A DNA stretch of 64,000 nt from Helianthus annuus. Its lineage: Eukaryota > Streptophyta > Magnoliopsida > Asterales > Asteraceae. A program made the translations under genes and the position numbers. A model generated the notes under the pieces. It had not been told where the DNA came from. It saw nothing but the letters and a program-made list of their open reading frames with translations, and searched no databases. Of the stretch, positions 23,914-33,424 are shown piece by piece (positions within the stretch are counted from its first letter, which is position 1; every line of letters begins with the position of its first letter). The stretch lies in assembly GCF_002127325.2 (NCBI RefSeq), contig NC_035438.2, forward strand, positions 90,210,385 to 90,274,384, written 5' to 3'.

Positions 23914-26114
23914 TGTCACACCCCCAAAATCCCACACGCGGAGTACCACCGCTTGGGAGCGTGACATGACCAGGATCAAGCCATCAATCATATCAAACAT
24001 AGCATTTAATAATAATAAAAGTCATTAAAGTAGTTCATCATGACATGATTGATGTTTCAAAACCAAGCATTGTTTAAGTAGCGGAAGCATTGTTGTAAAC
24101 CCAAGTTAAAATACTGAAATGTCATAAGTGTCTAACAAAGTAATACGATCCTTGTCCACAACGACCGGCTCCTCTTTGTGCAAGCTCCATGTACCTAACG
24201 ATCTGCAAGGCATGTAACAGAATGATCAACAAACTAGTTGAGCGAGTTCACAGTAAGTAAGTGCGTAACAGTAAGTAACGGGTGGCTCTACTGGGCCGAT
24301 AGTAGGTTGTATAGGTGGGGGCTTCCCATGTTATGTGACCACTAGACTATTCGTATCAACTACTCGTATCATCCCTGTTCTTCTTCCGAGAACAGTAGCG
24401 CGTATGGGGTGTACGTAGGTTTTACGCACGTATCCTTCACAACTGAGGATAGGAGACGCGGGGGTGTACGTGGGTTTCACATACGTATCCTTTGTACCGA
24501 GGATAGAAGTAATTAATGCGTACACGTAGGTTTTACGTGTGTGCCTGACATCCGAGGCAGTAATTGGCATATGACCACGTAGGTGTTATCCTAACCTACG
24601 GAACCGTCCTGACATCCGAGGATCAATGGTAGGTGATAGTCTAGGAAGAGCATATGTACGTTCTTAGTCAATTGTAACCTTTATCCCATTCCCACGACCC
24701 GGGAATCCCATGCCTTAGTAGGAGTGTGAACTCACCTGGGTTTGCTCGGCAGACAATAAAACGCTCAGGTATACAAGTAAGGGATCAACCACGTCCTATC
24801 ATGGTTACTTATGCAAGTTAGGTTCGTACTCAACTATTGCACGTATAAGCTACACGTATGTATACGCATATAATCATGGCAAGAATCATGTATGCATGTG
24901 AACAGGTAAGAGCATAGCATTAACATTCATGTGCGATCCAAAGTCTAAGCCCGAAACACAAACAGCCCAAATATCATGTCGGCCCAAACAGATAAGCAGT
25001 CCAATAACATAACAGTCATAAGTCCAAATCATTTGGCCCAAACGATTGGGGCCGTGACAGTGAAAGCCCAAAACAGTGTACGTGCAAAGGTGGTCTCGAG
25101 TCGCAACCAGCGATCTCGAGTCGCAACCGGGTTACGAGTCACAGCAGAAGATTACGAGTCGCAACCGCTGATTACGAGTCGCAACAGATGGTCTCGGTTC
25201 GTCATGGTCCGGTTACGAGTCGCAACGGGACTCGCAACCATGGTTTCAGGTTGTGCTGTTGTGGTCTCGAGTGGGGTACCGACTCGCAATGAGTGATACC
25301 GAGTCGCAACCGTGTGTGTAACTGGTTACCATAATTCCTGTAACAATCCTTCCGTGATTCTAGCAAACAACTTAGGCAGTTTCACAATTCAGATCAAACA
25401 CAATCAATTTCCAAACCAAACAATAGTTAATCAGCAATCATGAGCATTCATATCCACTAAGAACAGTGAATTCATCTTCAAGCAAACATGCAACCGGTTC
25501 ATACTCAAACATATAGCAATCGGTTATATATTATTTGTTTGGTTTAAATCATGCAGACCTATCATTCATCCTAACCGATTAACACATACATGGATGGATT
25601 AAAATCAGAATTAACATCATCTTACAGTCCGATTCATAAGCAATAATCATGTAACAATAGTCCCTAAATCATGCAAATCCGATTACTAAAAACAACATAT
25701 AAACACGTAACCACAAGTTTGATACTAACCGAGATGTAAAACAAAAGACGGATCCGAGAACTTCAAAGGTGTGATCTCCGGTTCCGAGAGAGAGACGATT
25801 TCCGAGAGAGAGGGAGAGAGAGCTTGTGTGTGTGTTGCTTTGTGGTTGCAAAGATTGTAAAACTAAAACCCTAAGATGTGTATGTGTATATATACGTAGA
25901 GTAGGTGTGGGCCGAAACCCCACATGGGTCTCGAGTCCACCATGTTGACCAAGTGGGTTGTATTGTAATGATTTACTAATCGGCCCAAATAGTAACATAT
26001 GCAATCACAATAAATCACGTAACATGTAACATTCATCAATCAATATAATCACGTAATCACACTAGTTCAATGGTTACACGTAATGTACGAGACGGTAAGG
26101 TACGAGTTGTCACA
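23914..26114 (-). repeat. A1 3' LTR (left)
   Basis: TGTCACACCCCCAAAATCC to GAGTTGTCACA. Internal tracts: TACGTAGGTTTTACG units (24370-24620), a GAGTCGCAAC tract (25088-25312), TATATATA on the minus strand at 25887-25894, and a GA-rich leader at 25785-25822. Small frames 24331-24570, 24976-25296 and 25669-26004 recur in the right LTR and show no domain. Confidence 0.95.
25088..25312. repeat. Interspersed GAGTCGCAAC tract in A1 LTR (also 32398-32622)
   Basis: About ten occurrences of (CGAGTCGCAAC) or close variants with 8-20 bp spacers. It occupies the position where B, A2 and the solo A have the ACTCGGAC tract. Confidence 0.85.
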
Positions 26115-26254
26115 TTATCCCCAACTAATTGGAAATTTCGTCCCGAAATTTGGTATGCACTCACTGAGGAAGCTAGGTAAGTTATAGCGTTCACTGGTTT
26201 TCCTGGGGTGTCACATCCTTCCCCCGTTGATCTGGAATTTCGTCCCGAAATTCC
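26115..26254 (-). promoter_or_regulatory. A1 doubled PPT/hairpin junction
   Basis: Next to the LTR are a weak purine tract (26115-26123, minus TTGGGGATAA) and stem AAATTTCG-TCC-CGAAATTT (26133-26151). About 60 bp further in is TGTCACA (26209-26215), the typical LTR terminus, preceded by GGGG. It is followed by a stronger purine tract (26216-26225, minus GGGGGAAGGA) and a second stem GGAATTTCG-TCC-CGAAATTCC (26234-26254). The inner set looks like a complete original LTR boundary, the outer set like a later one. A2 has the same arrangement at 39548-39686. Confidence 0.75.
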
Positions 26255-29200
26255 GAAGTAGTAGCTTCAGCCTCAGTAGTGGTTGCATTGGTTTCGAATA
26301 ACTGGGGGTACTTTTCTTTCATCCTGTCTTCGCGTTCCCAGGTGTACTCTGGACCACGTTTGGAGTTCCAACGAACTCGAACAAGAGGGATTCTCTTGTT
26401 TTTGAGGACCTTCACATCCCGGTCCGTGATTTCTACTGGTTCCTCGATGAACTGCAACCGCTCGTCGATAGTGAGTTCCTTAAAAGGAATGATGAGGGTT
26501 TCATCCGATAAGCACTTCTTTAGGTTTGACACATGAAAGACATTGTGAACTGCTCCGAGTTTAGCTGGTAGTTTCAGCTTGTAGGCTACTTTGCCAATCT
26601 TTTCGATGATTTCGAATGGTCCGACGTACCGCGGATTCAGTTTGCCCCTTTTGCCAAAACGTACCACACCCTTCCAGGGTGAAACTTTCAATAATACCCG
26701 GTCTCCGACCTGAAATTCCAAAGGCTTTCTACGCTTGTCCGCGTAGGCTTTCTGACGGTCGCGTGCTGCCGCCATGCGTTGTCGTATCTGTGCTATCTTT
26801 TCTGTGGCGTCCACTACAATCTCTGGACCCGTGATTTGACTATCCCCCACCTCTGCCCAACAGAGAGGTGACCGGCATTTACGTCCGTACAATGCCTCGA
26901 ATGGAGCGGCTTGAATGCTGGTATGGTAACTGTTATTGTACGAAAACTCCACCAATGGGAGATGCTTTTCCCAACCGTTGCCGAAATCGATAACGCATGC
27001 CCTAAGCATGTCTTCAAGTGTTTGGATCGTTCGCTCAGACTGCCCATCCGTCTGAGGATGATATGCTGTGCTCATGTCTAATCGTGAGCCGAAAGATTTG
27101 TGCATTGCTTGCCAAAGCTCTGACGTGAATCGTGCATCGCGATCCGAAATAATAGAGATGGGCACTCCGTGCCTTGAAACAACTTCTTTAAGATAGACGT
27201 CTGCGAGAGTGGAGAACTTGTCCGTTTCCTTAATCGGTAGGAAGTGTGCAGACTTGGTGAGTCGATCAACTATGACCCATATTGTATCGTTCCCACGCTG
27301 AGATCTAGGTAAGCCTGTAACAAAATCCATGGAAATTTCTTCCCATTTCCATTGTGGTATCTTAGGCTGCTGAAGTAGACCAGCTGGTTTCTGGTATTCG
27401 ACCTTGACTCTCGCACAGGTCAAACATTTTCCAACGTACGTAGCGATGTGGGCCTTCATGCTAGGCCACCAATAAGTAGTGCTGATGTCGTGGTACATTT
27501 TATCCGACCCTGGATGTACCGAATAGCGAGACTTGTGAGCTTCATCCATTACAAGTTCGCGTAAACCGCCATAGAGAGGGACCCAAATCCGGCCCGTTAC
27601 ATAGTAGGCGCCGTCTTCCTTTTGTTCCATTTGTTGTCGTGAGCCGCGTAAGGCTTCAGCCTTGACGTTTTCGGGCTTCAATGCTTCTACCTGAGCATTT
27701 CGTATCTGTGCTGGAAGGTTAGACTGAATCGTAAGCTGTAGCGCTCGCACGCGCTTCGGTAAGGTGTCCTTCCGACTGAGGGCGTCAGCCACAACATTGG
27801 CTTTGCCTGGATGGTACTTGATGGCGCATTCGTAGTCGTTAAGTAACTCGACCCATCGTCGTTGACGCATGTTCAAATCCTTCTGCTTAAGAATATGCTC
27901 GAGACTCCTGTGATCGGTGTAAATCATGCACCTGGTACCGTACAGGTAGTGTCGCCATATCTTAAGCGCGAAAACAACAGCTCCCAGCTCTAAATCGTGC
28001 GTCGTGTAGTTGCGTTCATGAACCTTGAGTTGACAAGAGGCGTAAGCGATAACCTTGTCGCGTTGCATTAACACACATCCAAGTCCCCGAATGGATGCAT
28101 CACAATACACCACGAAGTCTTCTGTGCCCTCTGGCAATGAAAGAATAGGTGCGCTGCAAAGCCTATCCTTTAAATACTGAAAAGCAGTTTCCTGCGTTTT
28201 GCCCCAACGGTAGGTGACACCCTTCTGTGTCAGTAGCGTAAGTGGTTGCGCGATCTTTGAAAAGTCTTTAATAAACCGTCTGTAGTAGCCTGCCAAACCC
28301 AAGAATTGACGTATTTCTGTCGGTGTACGCGGTGCAGGCCAATTCCTGATCGAGTCTACCTTGGATGGATCGACGTGAATCCTATCCTTGTTTACCACGT
28401 GGCCTAAGAAGTGGACTTCACGAAGCCAGAAGTCGCATTTTGAAAGCTTGGCGTACAACTGTTCCTTTCGAAGGAGTTCCAAAATGAGGCGTAGATGCTG
28501 CTCGTGCTCCTCCTGACTCTTGGAGTAGATTAGAATATCGTCGATGAAAACAATGACGAACTTGTCGAGATAGGGTTTGCACACCCTGTTCATAAGGTCC
28601 ATGAATACTGCAGGTGCGTTCGTAAGTCCGAACGGCATAACCAAGAACTCGTAGTGACCATAGCGAGTTCTGAATGCTGTCCTAGAGACGTCCTCCTCGC
28701 GGACTCTCAGTTGATGATATCCTGACCGTAGGTCGATCTTGGAATAGTAACACGACCCTTGCAACTGGTCGAATAAGTCGTCTATGCGTGGAAGAGGATA
28801 ACGGTTCTTCACCGTCACCTTGTTGAGTTCACGGTAGTCGATACACATCCTGAACGTACCGTCTTTCTTTTTCACGAATAGTACTGGAGCTCCCCAAGGC
28901 GAAGAGCTTGGACGAATGAAGCCCTTTTCCAAGAGCTCTTGTAGCTGCTTTGACAATTCTTCCAATTCTGATGGAGCTAGACGATATGGCACGCGAGCTA
29001 TGGGTGCTGCTCCTGGAGCGAGCTCGATCTGAAATTCAACCTGACGATGTGGCGGTAAGCCAGGTAAATCTTCAGGAAACACCTGAGGGAAGTCACGTAC
29101 GACTGGTATATCCTCCAATTTCTTTTCCTTTACTGATGCGTCTGAAACAAGAGCCAAAATGGCTGTGTGCCCCTTTCGTAAACATTTCTGAGCCTTCAAG

Positions 29201-30000
29201 AAAGAGATGATGCCAACCACAGCACCACTCTTGTCGCCTTGAACTTCTAGAGGTTCCTGACCAGAACGAGGAATGCGAATGATCTTCTCACTGCATAAGA
29301 TTTCTGCCTGGTGTTGGGATAACCAATCCATCCCAATCACGACGTCGAAACTTCCCAAAACTATGGGAATGAGATCAATAGAGAAGGCTTGACCAGCTAG
29401 GATAAGATTACAACCCTGAACTACGTGCGTGGCTTCTAGACTTTTACCGTTAGCTAACTCTACTACATGTTTGGTGGGTAAAAGTGTTGGTGCACGTTTT
29501 AGCAGTTGACACATTTTCACAGACATATAGCTTGTATCCGCACCCGAATCAAACAAAACAGTAACGTAAATATTGTCGAGGAGAAACTTACCCATAACAA
29601 CGTTGGGATCGTTCACTGCGTCGCCTCGACCTAGCACAAAAGCACGACCCCGAGCTTCGTTGCCGTTGTTATTTCCTCCGTTGTTGTTGCCGTTGCCCTG
29701 GTTGTTGTTGTTGTTGTTGTTCTGGTTCCTGTTGAGCTGTGGGCAGTGTCTCTTGATGTGGCCTTCAGCACCACAATTGTAGCATCCCTTGTTGCCCTGT
29801 TGTTGGTTAGGCTGAATGTGAGGCTGCTGCTGATTTTGGTTCGCAGGACGAAGGCTTCTACAGTCTTTGGCCTCGTGACCCATCTTGAGGCATCTTTGAC
29901 AACGACCCTTGGTGCACTGGCCGTTGTGGTGCCTGTTGCAGTTGTTGCACTTTGGAAGATTTCCGCGATATCCACCCTGCCTGTGGCTACCTGACGACTG
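26191..30000 (-). CDS. pol: A1 Gag C-terminus and Pol polyprotein (protease, RT, RNase H, integrase)
   Basis: The frame is open from the TAG at 30001-30003 to 26191. The first ATG (29883) falls inside a zinc knuckle, so it is not a real start. Numbering from that Met: knuckle CX2CX4HX4C at 34-47, preceded by CQRC..H..C; Asn-rich linker 51-75. Aspartic protease has DSG at 112-114. RT core LVMPFGL is at 414-420 with FIDD at 446-449 (catalytic Asp448/449). RNase H acids are Asp595, Glu632 and Asp657. Integrase zinc site is His783/His790/Cys820/Cys823, with catalytic Asp853, Asp914 and Glu950 (DX35E). GPF is at 1088-1090, and a chromodomain-like [17 protein letters not shown] lies at 1168-1196. 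All catalytic residues are present and length is normal. It copies element RNA into DNA and inserts it. Same frame as gag upstream. The chromodomain-like tail may steer integration to heterochromatin (family knowledge). Confidence 0.95.
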   Translation of the reverse strand, partial: QSSGSHRQGGYRGNLPKCNNCNRHHNGQCTKGRCQRCLKMGHEAKDCRSLRPANQNQQQPHIQPNQQQGNKGCYNCGAEGHIKRHCPQLNRNQNNNNNNNQGNGNNNGGNNNGNEARGRAFVLGRGDAVNDPNVVMGKFLLDNIYVTVLFDSGADTSYMSVKMCQLLKRAPTLLPTKHVVELANGKSLEATHVVQGCNLILAGQAFSIDLIPIVLGSFDVVIGMDWLSQHQAEILCSEKIIRIPRSGQEPLEVQGDKSGAVVGIISFLKAQKCLRKGHTAILALVSDASVKEKKLEDIPVVRDFPQVFPEDLPGLPPHRQVEFQIELAPGAAPIARVPYRLAPSELEELSKQLQELLEKGFIRPSSSPWGAPVLFVKKKDGTFRMCIDYRELNKVTVKNRYPLPRIDDLFDQLQGSCYYSKIDLRSGYHQLRVREEDVSRTAFRTRYGHYEFLVMPFGLTNAPAVFMDLMNRVCKPYLDKFVIVFIDDILIYSKSQEEHEQHLRLILELLRKEQLYAKLSKCDFWLREVHFLGHVVNKDRIHVDPSKVDSIRNWPAPRTPTEIRQFLGLAGYYRRFIKDFSKIAQPLTLLTQKGVTYRWGKTQETAFQYLKDRLCSAPILSLPEGTEDFVVYCDASIRGLGCVLMQRDKVIAYASCQLKVHERNYTTHDLELGAVVFALKIWRHYLYGTRCMIYTDHRSLEHILKQKDLNMRQRRWVELLNDYECAIKYHPGKANVVADALSRKDTLPKRVRALQLTIQSNLPAQIRNAQVEALKPENVKAEALRGSRQQMEQKEDGAYYVTGRIWVPLYGGLRELVMDEAHKSRYSVHPGSDKMYHDISTTYWWPSMKAHIATYVGKCLTCARVKVEYQKPAGLLQQPKIPQWKWEEISMDFVTGLPRSQRGNDTIWVIVDRLTKSAHFLPIKETDKFSTLADVYLKEVVSRHGVPISIISDRDARFTSELWQAMHKSFGSRLDMSTAYHPQTDGQSERTIQTLEDMLRACVIDFGNGWEKHLPLVEFSYNNSYHTSIQAAPFEALYGRKCRSPLCWAEVGDSQITGPEIVVDATEKIAQIRQRMAAARDRQKAYADKRRKPLEFQVGDRVLLKVSPWKGVVRFGKRGKLNPRYVGPFEIIEKIGKVAYKLKLPAKLGAVHNVFHVSNLKKCLSDETLIIPFKELTIDERLQFIEEPVEITDRDVKVLKNKRIPLVRVRWNSKRGPEYTWEREDRMKEKYPQLFETNATTTEAEATTSEFRDEIPDQRGKDVTPQENQ

Positions 30001-30681
30001 CTAGTTAGGGCTTTGATAGTTGTCAGTCTTTCGCTGCTGATTCTGGGACTGAACCGAAACTGATGCTTTGCTTGAATCCCCCTCCCATTTCCTCTTGTTG
30101 TCGCTGAGAGTAACGGAAGTAGCTGAAGGAGTGACTGTAGCAGTAGCGCTGACACGCTTAGGCAGTTTATTCTGATCCACTGCCTGATCGGTGATGCGAT
30201 GAGCGAGACGCTCGATTTCCTGGATGTTGTCGAGGTTAGCCGAGGTAACGTGGCTCTGGATTTCTGGTGCCAACCCCTTGAGATACATCTCGATGCGCTT
30301 GTATGGAGGGTCTACCATAGTTGGACATAACACGGCCAGCTCATTCGACCGTTTAGTATACGCTTCGATCTCTGACCCAACCATTTTCAGGTTATACAGC
30401 TCGTCTTCCAGCTTGTGAATATCTTCACGCGTGCAATACTCACGCTTGATAAGCTCCTTAAAATCGTTCCAGGGTGTGGCGTTAGCAGCTGCCAACCCCA
30501 GAATTTGCACCTGCGCGTTCCACCAGGTTAGCGCGATTCCTTCTAAAGTGCCGGTGGCGTATTTCACCCTGCGTGCCTCAGGACATTCACACATTTCGAA
30601 TACTGATTCTAGCTTCTCGAACCAGTGGAGGAGTCCAACCGCTCCTTCTGTGCCGCTGAACGTGCCGGGACGGCAGTCCAT
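30001..30681 (-). CDS. gag: A1 Gag, capsid-like domain (Retrotrans_gag)
   Basis: 226 codons from ATG 30681 to TAG 30001-30003. It begins MDCRPGTFSGTEGAVGLLHW, a typical start of the Retrotrans_gag domain, and runs through TWWNAQVQ (about 56-63), LCPTMVDPP (about 122-130) and a Ser/Thr/Gln-rich tail. It is in the same frame as pol, separated only by the TAG. The homologous A2 sequence has no stop there. The TAG may be a nonsense change of CAG or, less likely, a readthrough stop (TAG CAG TCG context). The true N-terminus is probably further upstream: either the head at 30900 joined by splicing, or this ATG. Function: capsid protein for particle assembly. Confidence 0.85.
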   Translation of the reverse strand: MDCRPGTFSGTEGAVGLLHWFEKLESVFEMCECPEARRVKYATGTLEGIALTWWNAQVQILGLAAANATPWNDFKELIKREYCTREDIHKLEDELYNLKMVGSEIEAYTKRSNELAVLCPTMVDPPYKRIEMYLKGLAPEIQSHVTSANLDNIQEIERLAHRITDQAVDQNKLPKRVSATATVTPSATSVTLSDNKRKWEGDSSKASVSVQSQNQQRKTDNYQSPN

Positions 30682-30722
30682 AAAGTTCTTGAATGTGCAG
30701 ACAGGCTGCTGCGCGTGTTGAC

Positions 30723-30812
30723 CTATTGTGTACGAATAGGACGAAGTTAAATACGAGTGTTAATGTAGGATCTAGAGATCCTAGTGTGTGCCTATACTGC
30801 AGGATATACTAC
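30723..30812 (-). other. Candidate 90-nt intron in A1 gag
   Basis: On the minus strand the segment begins GTAGTATATCC after GCAG and ends CACAATAG before GTCAACACG. ATTTAAC about 25 nt before the end fits a plant branch site. Unspliced it holds three in-frame stops. Removed, it joins head codons ..AAAQA to GQHAQQPVCTFKNFMD in frame. In A2 the matching segment has a different, non-multiple-of-three length and its terminal AG is GG. No transcript evidence; the head may instead be an upstream ORF. Confidence 0.4.
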
Positions 30813-30900
30813 CTGCTTGAGCTGCTGCAACTGCCGCAGCAACTTGGGCTTGAACAAGAGCCTCTAACTGGGCTTGTATCATGTTAATTCTTCCAGCCAT
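30813..30900 (-). CDS. A1 gag head (possible first exon or upstream ORF)
   Basis: ATG at 30900 opens MAGRINMIQAQLEALVQAQV followed by an Ala-rich stretch (29 codons plus one base). It is homologous to B 8560 and A2 43767 and lies in the same frame as downstream gag. Without splicing it ends at a stop within 12 codons. The amphipathic, Gln/Ala-rich character suggests a short helix. Its function is unknown. Confidence 0.6.
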
Positions 30901-31223
30901 TGATCTTCATGTCAAAGGCGAAATAGGTGAGAAAAGTTCGCGAATAGTGCGATGACAGAAAAGTGTAAGCACGTAAGGGTTCTTAAGCAATAGCAAATAG
31001 TGAGCATTGTAGTCTAAGCATACCGCGAGCAAAGTTCTAAGTAATTCTAGCAAGTAGGCAATAAACATAAACCTTATTACCTAAAATGTCGAGTCTTGCA
31101 CGTGGAGCGAAGCGTCGTTGTGGATCGTTGAGAGCACTGTTCGGGTTATAGTCTGGTTTTAATAAAAACTTTTTTTCCGTATTAAAACCAAGTTCTCTAT
31201 AACCAATGGCTCTGATACCAATC
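30901..31223 (-). other. A1 leader and primer-binding site
   Basis: The PBS TGGTATCAGAGCC (minus, 31208-31220) is three bases from the LTR. Untranslated leader of about 300 bp follows; it closely matches the B and A2 leaders, including CGAATAGTGCGATGACAGAA and GCACGTGGAGCGA boxes. Confidence 0.85.
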
Positions 31224-33424
31224 TGTCACACCCCCAAAATCCCACACGCGGAGTACCACCGCTTGGGAGCGTGACATGACCAGGATCAAGCCATCAATCA
31301 TATCAAACATAGCATTTAATAATAATAAAAGTCATTAAAGTAGTTCATCATGACATGATTGATGTTTCAAAACCAAGCATTGTTTAAGTAGCGGAAGCAT
31401 TGTTGTAAACCCAAGTTAAAATACTGAAATGTCATAAGTGTCTAACAAAGTAATACGATCCTTGTCCACAACGACCGGCTCCTCTTTGTGCAAGCTCCAT
31501 GTACCTAACGATCTGCAAGGCATGTAACAGAATGATCAACAAACTAGTTGAGCGAGTTCACAGTAAGTAAGTGCGTAACAGTAAGTAACGGGTGGCTCTA
31601 CTGGGCCGATAGTAGGTTGTATAGGTGGGGGCTTCCCATGTTATGTGACCACTAGACTATTCGTATCAACTACTCGTATCATCCCTGTTCTTCTTCCGAG
31701 AACAGTAGCGCGTATGGGGTGTACGTAGGTTTTACGCACGTATCCTTCACAACCGAGGATAGGAGACGCGGGGGTGTACGTGGGTTTCACATACGTATCC
31801 TTTGTACCGAGGATAGAAGTAATTAATGCGTACACGTAGGTTTTACGTGCGTGCCTGACATCCGAGGCAGTAATTGGCATATGACCACGTAGGTGTTATC
31901 CTAACCTACGGAACCGTCCTGACATCCGAGGATCAATGGTAGGTGATAGTCTAGGAAGAGCATATGTACGTTCTTAGTCAATTGTAACCTTTATCCCATT
32001 CCCACGACCCGGGAATCCCATGCCTTAGTAGGAGTGTGAACTCACCTGGGTTTGCTCGGCAGACAATAAAACGCTCAGGTATACAAGTAAGGGATCAACC
32101 ACGTCCTATCATGGTTACTTATGCAAGTTAGGTTCGTACTCAACTATTGCACGTATAAGCTACACGTATGTATACGCATATAATCATGGCAAGAATCATG
32201 TATGCATGTGAACAGGTAAGAGCATAGCATTAACATTCATGTGCGATCCAAAGTCTAAGCCCGAAACACAAACAGCCCAAATATCATGTCGGCCCAAACA
32301 GATAAGCAGTCCAATAACATAACAGTTATAAGTCCAAATCATTTGGCCCAAACGATTGGGCCCGTGACAGTGAAAGCCCAAAACATTGTACGTGCAAAGG
32401 TGGTCTCGAGTCGCAACCAGCGATCTCGAGTCGCAACCGGGTTACGAGTCACAGCAGAAGATTACGAGTCGCAACCGCTGATTACGAGTCGCAACAGATG
32501 GTCTCGGTTCGTCATGGTCCGGTTACGAGTCGCAACGGGACTCGCAACCATGGTTTCGGCTTGTGCTGTTGTGGTCTCGAGTGGGGTACCGACTCGCAAT
32601 GAGTGATACCGAGTCGCAACCGTGTGTGTAACTGGTTACCATAATTCCTGTAACAATCCTTCCGTGATTCTAGCAAACAACTTAGGAAGTTTCACAATTC
32701 AGATCAAACACAATCAATTTCCAAACCAAACAATAGTTAATCAGCAATCATGAGCATTCATATCCACTAAGAACAGTGAATTCATCTTCAAGCAAACATG
32801 CAACCGGTTCATACTCAAACATATAGCAATCGGTTATATATTATTTGTTTGGTTTAAATCATGCAGACCTATCATTCATCCTAACCGATTAACACATACA
32901 TGGATCGATTAAAATCAGAATTAACATCATCTTACAGTCCGATTCATAAGCAATAATCATGTAACAATAGTCCCTAAATCATGCAAATCCGATTACTAAC
33001 AACAACATATAAACACGTAACCACAAGTTTGATACTAACCGAGATGTAAAACAAAAGACGGATCCGAGAACTTCAAAGGTGTGATCTCCGGTTCCGAGAG
33101 AGAGACGATTTCCGAGAGAGAGGGAGAGAGAGCTTGTGTGTGTGTTGCTTTGTGGTTGCAAAGATTGTAAAACTAAAACCCTAAGATGTGTATGTGTATA
33201 TATACGTAGAGTAGGTGTGGGCCGAAACCCCACATGGGTCTCGAGTCCACCATGTTGACCAAGTGGGTTGTATTGTAATGATTTACTAATCGGCCCAAAT
33301 AGTAACATATGCAATCACAATAAATCACGTAACATGTAACATTCATCAATCAATATAATCACGTAATCACACTAGTTCAATGGTTACACGTAATGTACGA
33401 GACGGTAAGGTACGAGTTGTCACA
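31224..33424 (-). repeat. A1 5' LTR (right), with promoter
   Basis: Same length as the left LTR (2201 bp). For minus-strand transcription this is the promoter copy: TATATATA at 33197-33204, followed downstream by a CT-rich leader (33095-33132, read as GA on the plus strand). Confidence 0.95.
33197..33204 (-). promoter_or_regulatory. Predicted TATA box driving A1
   Basis: TATATATA on the minus strand, with CTTAGGGTTTTAG and a CT-rich stretch downstream, the arrangement seen in plant LTR promoters. It is repeated in the left LTR at 25887-25894. Confidence 0.5.

Larger units (their letters stand above)
23914..33424 (-). mobile_element. Complete Ty3/gypsy chromovirus-type retrotransposon 'A1' (9511 bp)
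   Basis: Equal LTRs of 2201 bp (23914-26114 and 31224-33424), PBS, gag, pol in the order PR-RT-RH-IN, and PPT. Perfect CGTAC duplications flank it (23909-23913 and 33425-33429). The LTRs differ at about ten positions by eye, roughly 0.5%. Pol is a single long open frame. The only evident lesion is one in-frame TAG in gag, so this is the best candidate in the window for a recently autonomous element. The GPF motif and chromodomain-like C-terminus suggest the Tekay/Del clade. Confidence 0.95.

Noticed and set aside
29631..30155. Second minus-strand frame over A1 gag (174 codons)
   Set aside because: Reads the knuckle and Asn-rich coding region in another frame, giving Thr/Ala-rich low-complexity protein. 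The knuckle frame is clearly the real one.
26279..30887. Plus-strand frames opposite A1 gag-pol (for example 28950-29210, 29746-29994)
   Set aside because: Shadows of the conserved minus-strand polyprotein; no motifs of their own.
23914..33424. A1 pol as a virus with an envelope gene
   Set aside because: No open frame with signal peptide or membrane segments lies between integrase and the 3' LTR; pol ends about 80 bp from the LTR.
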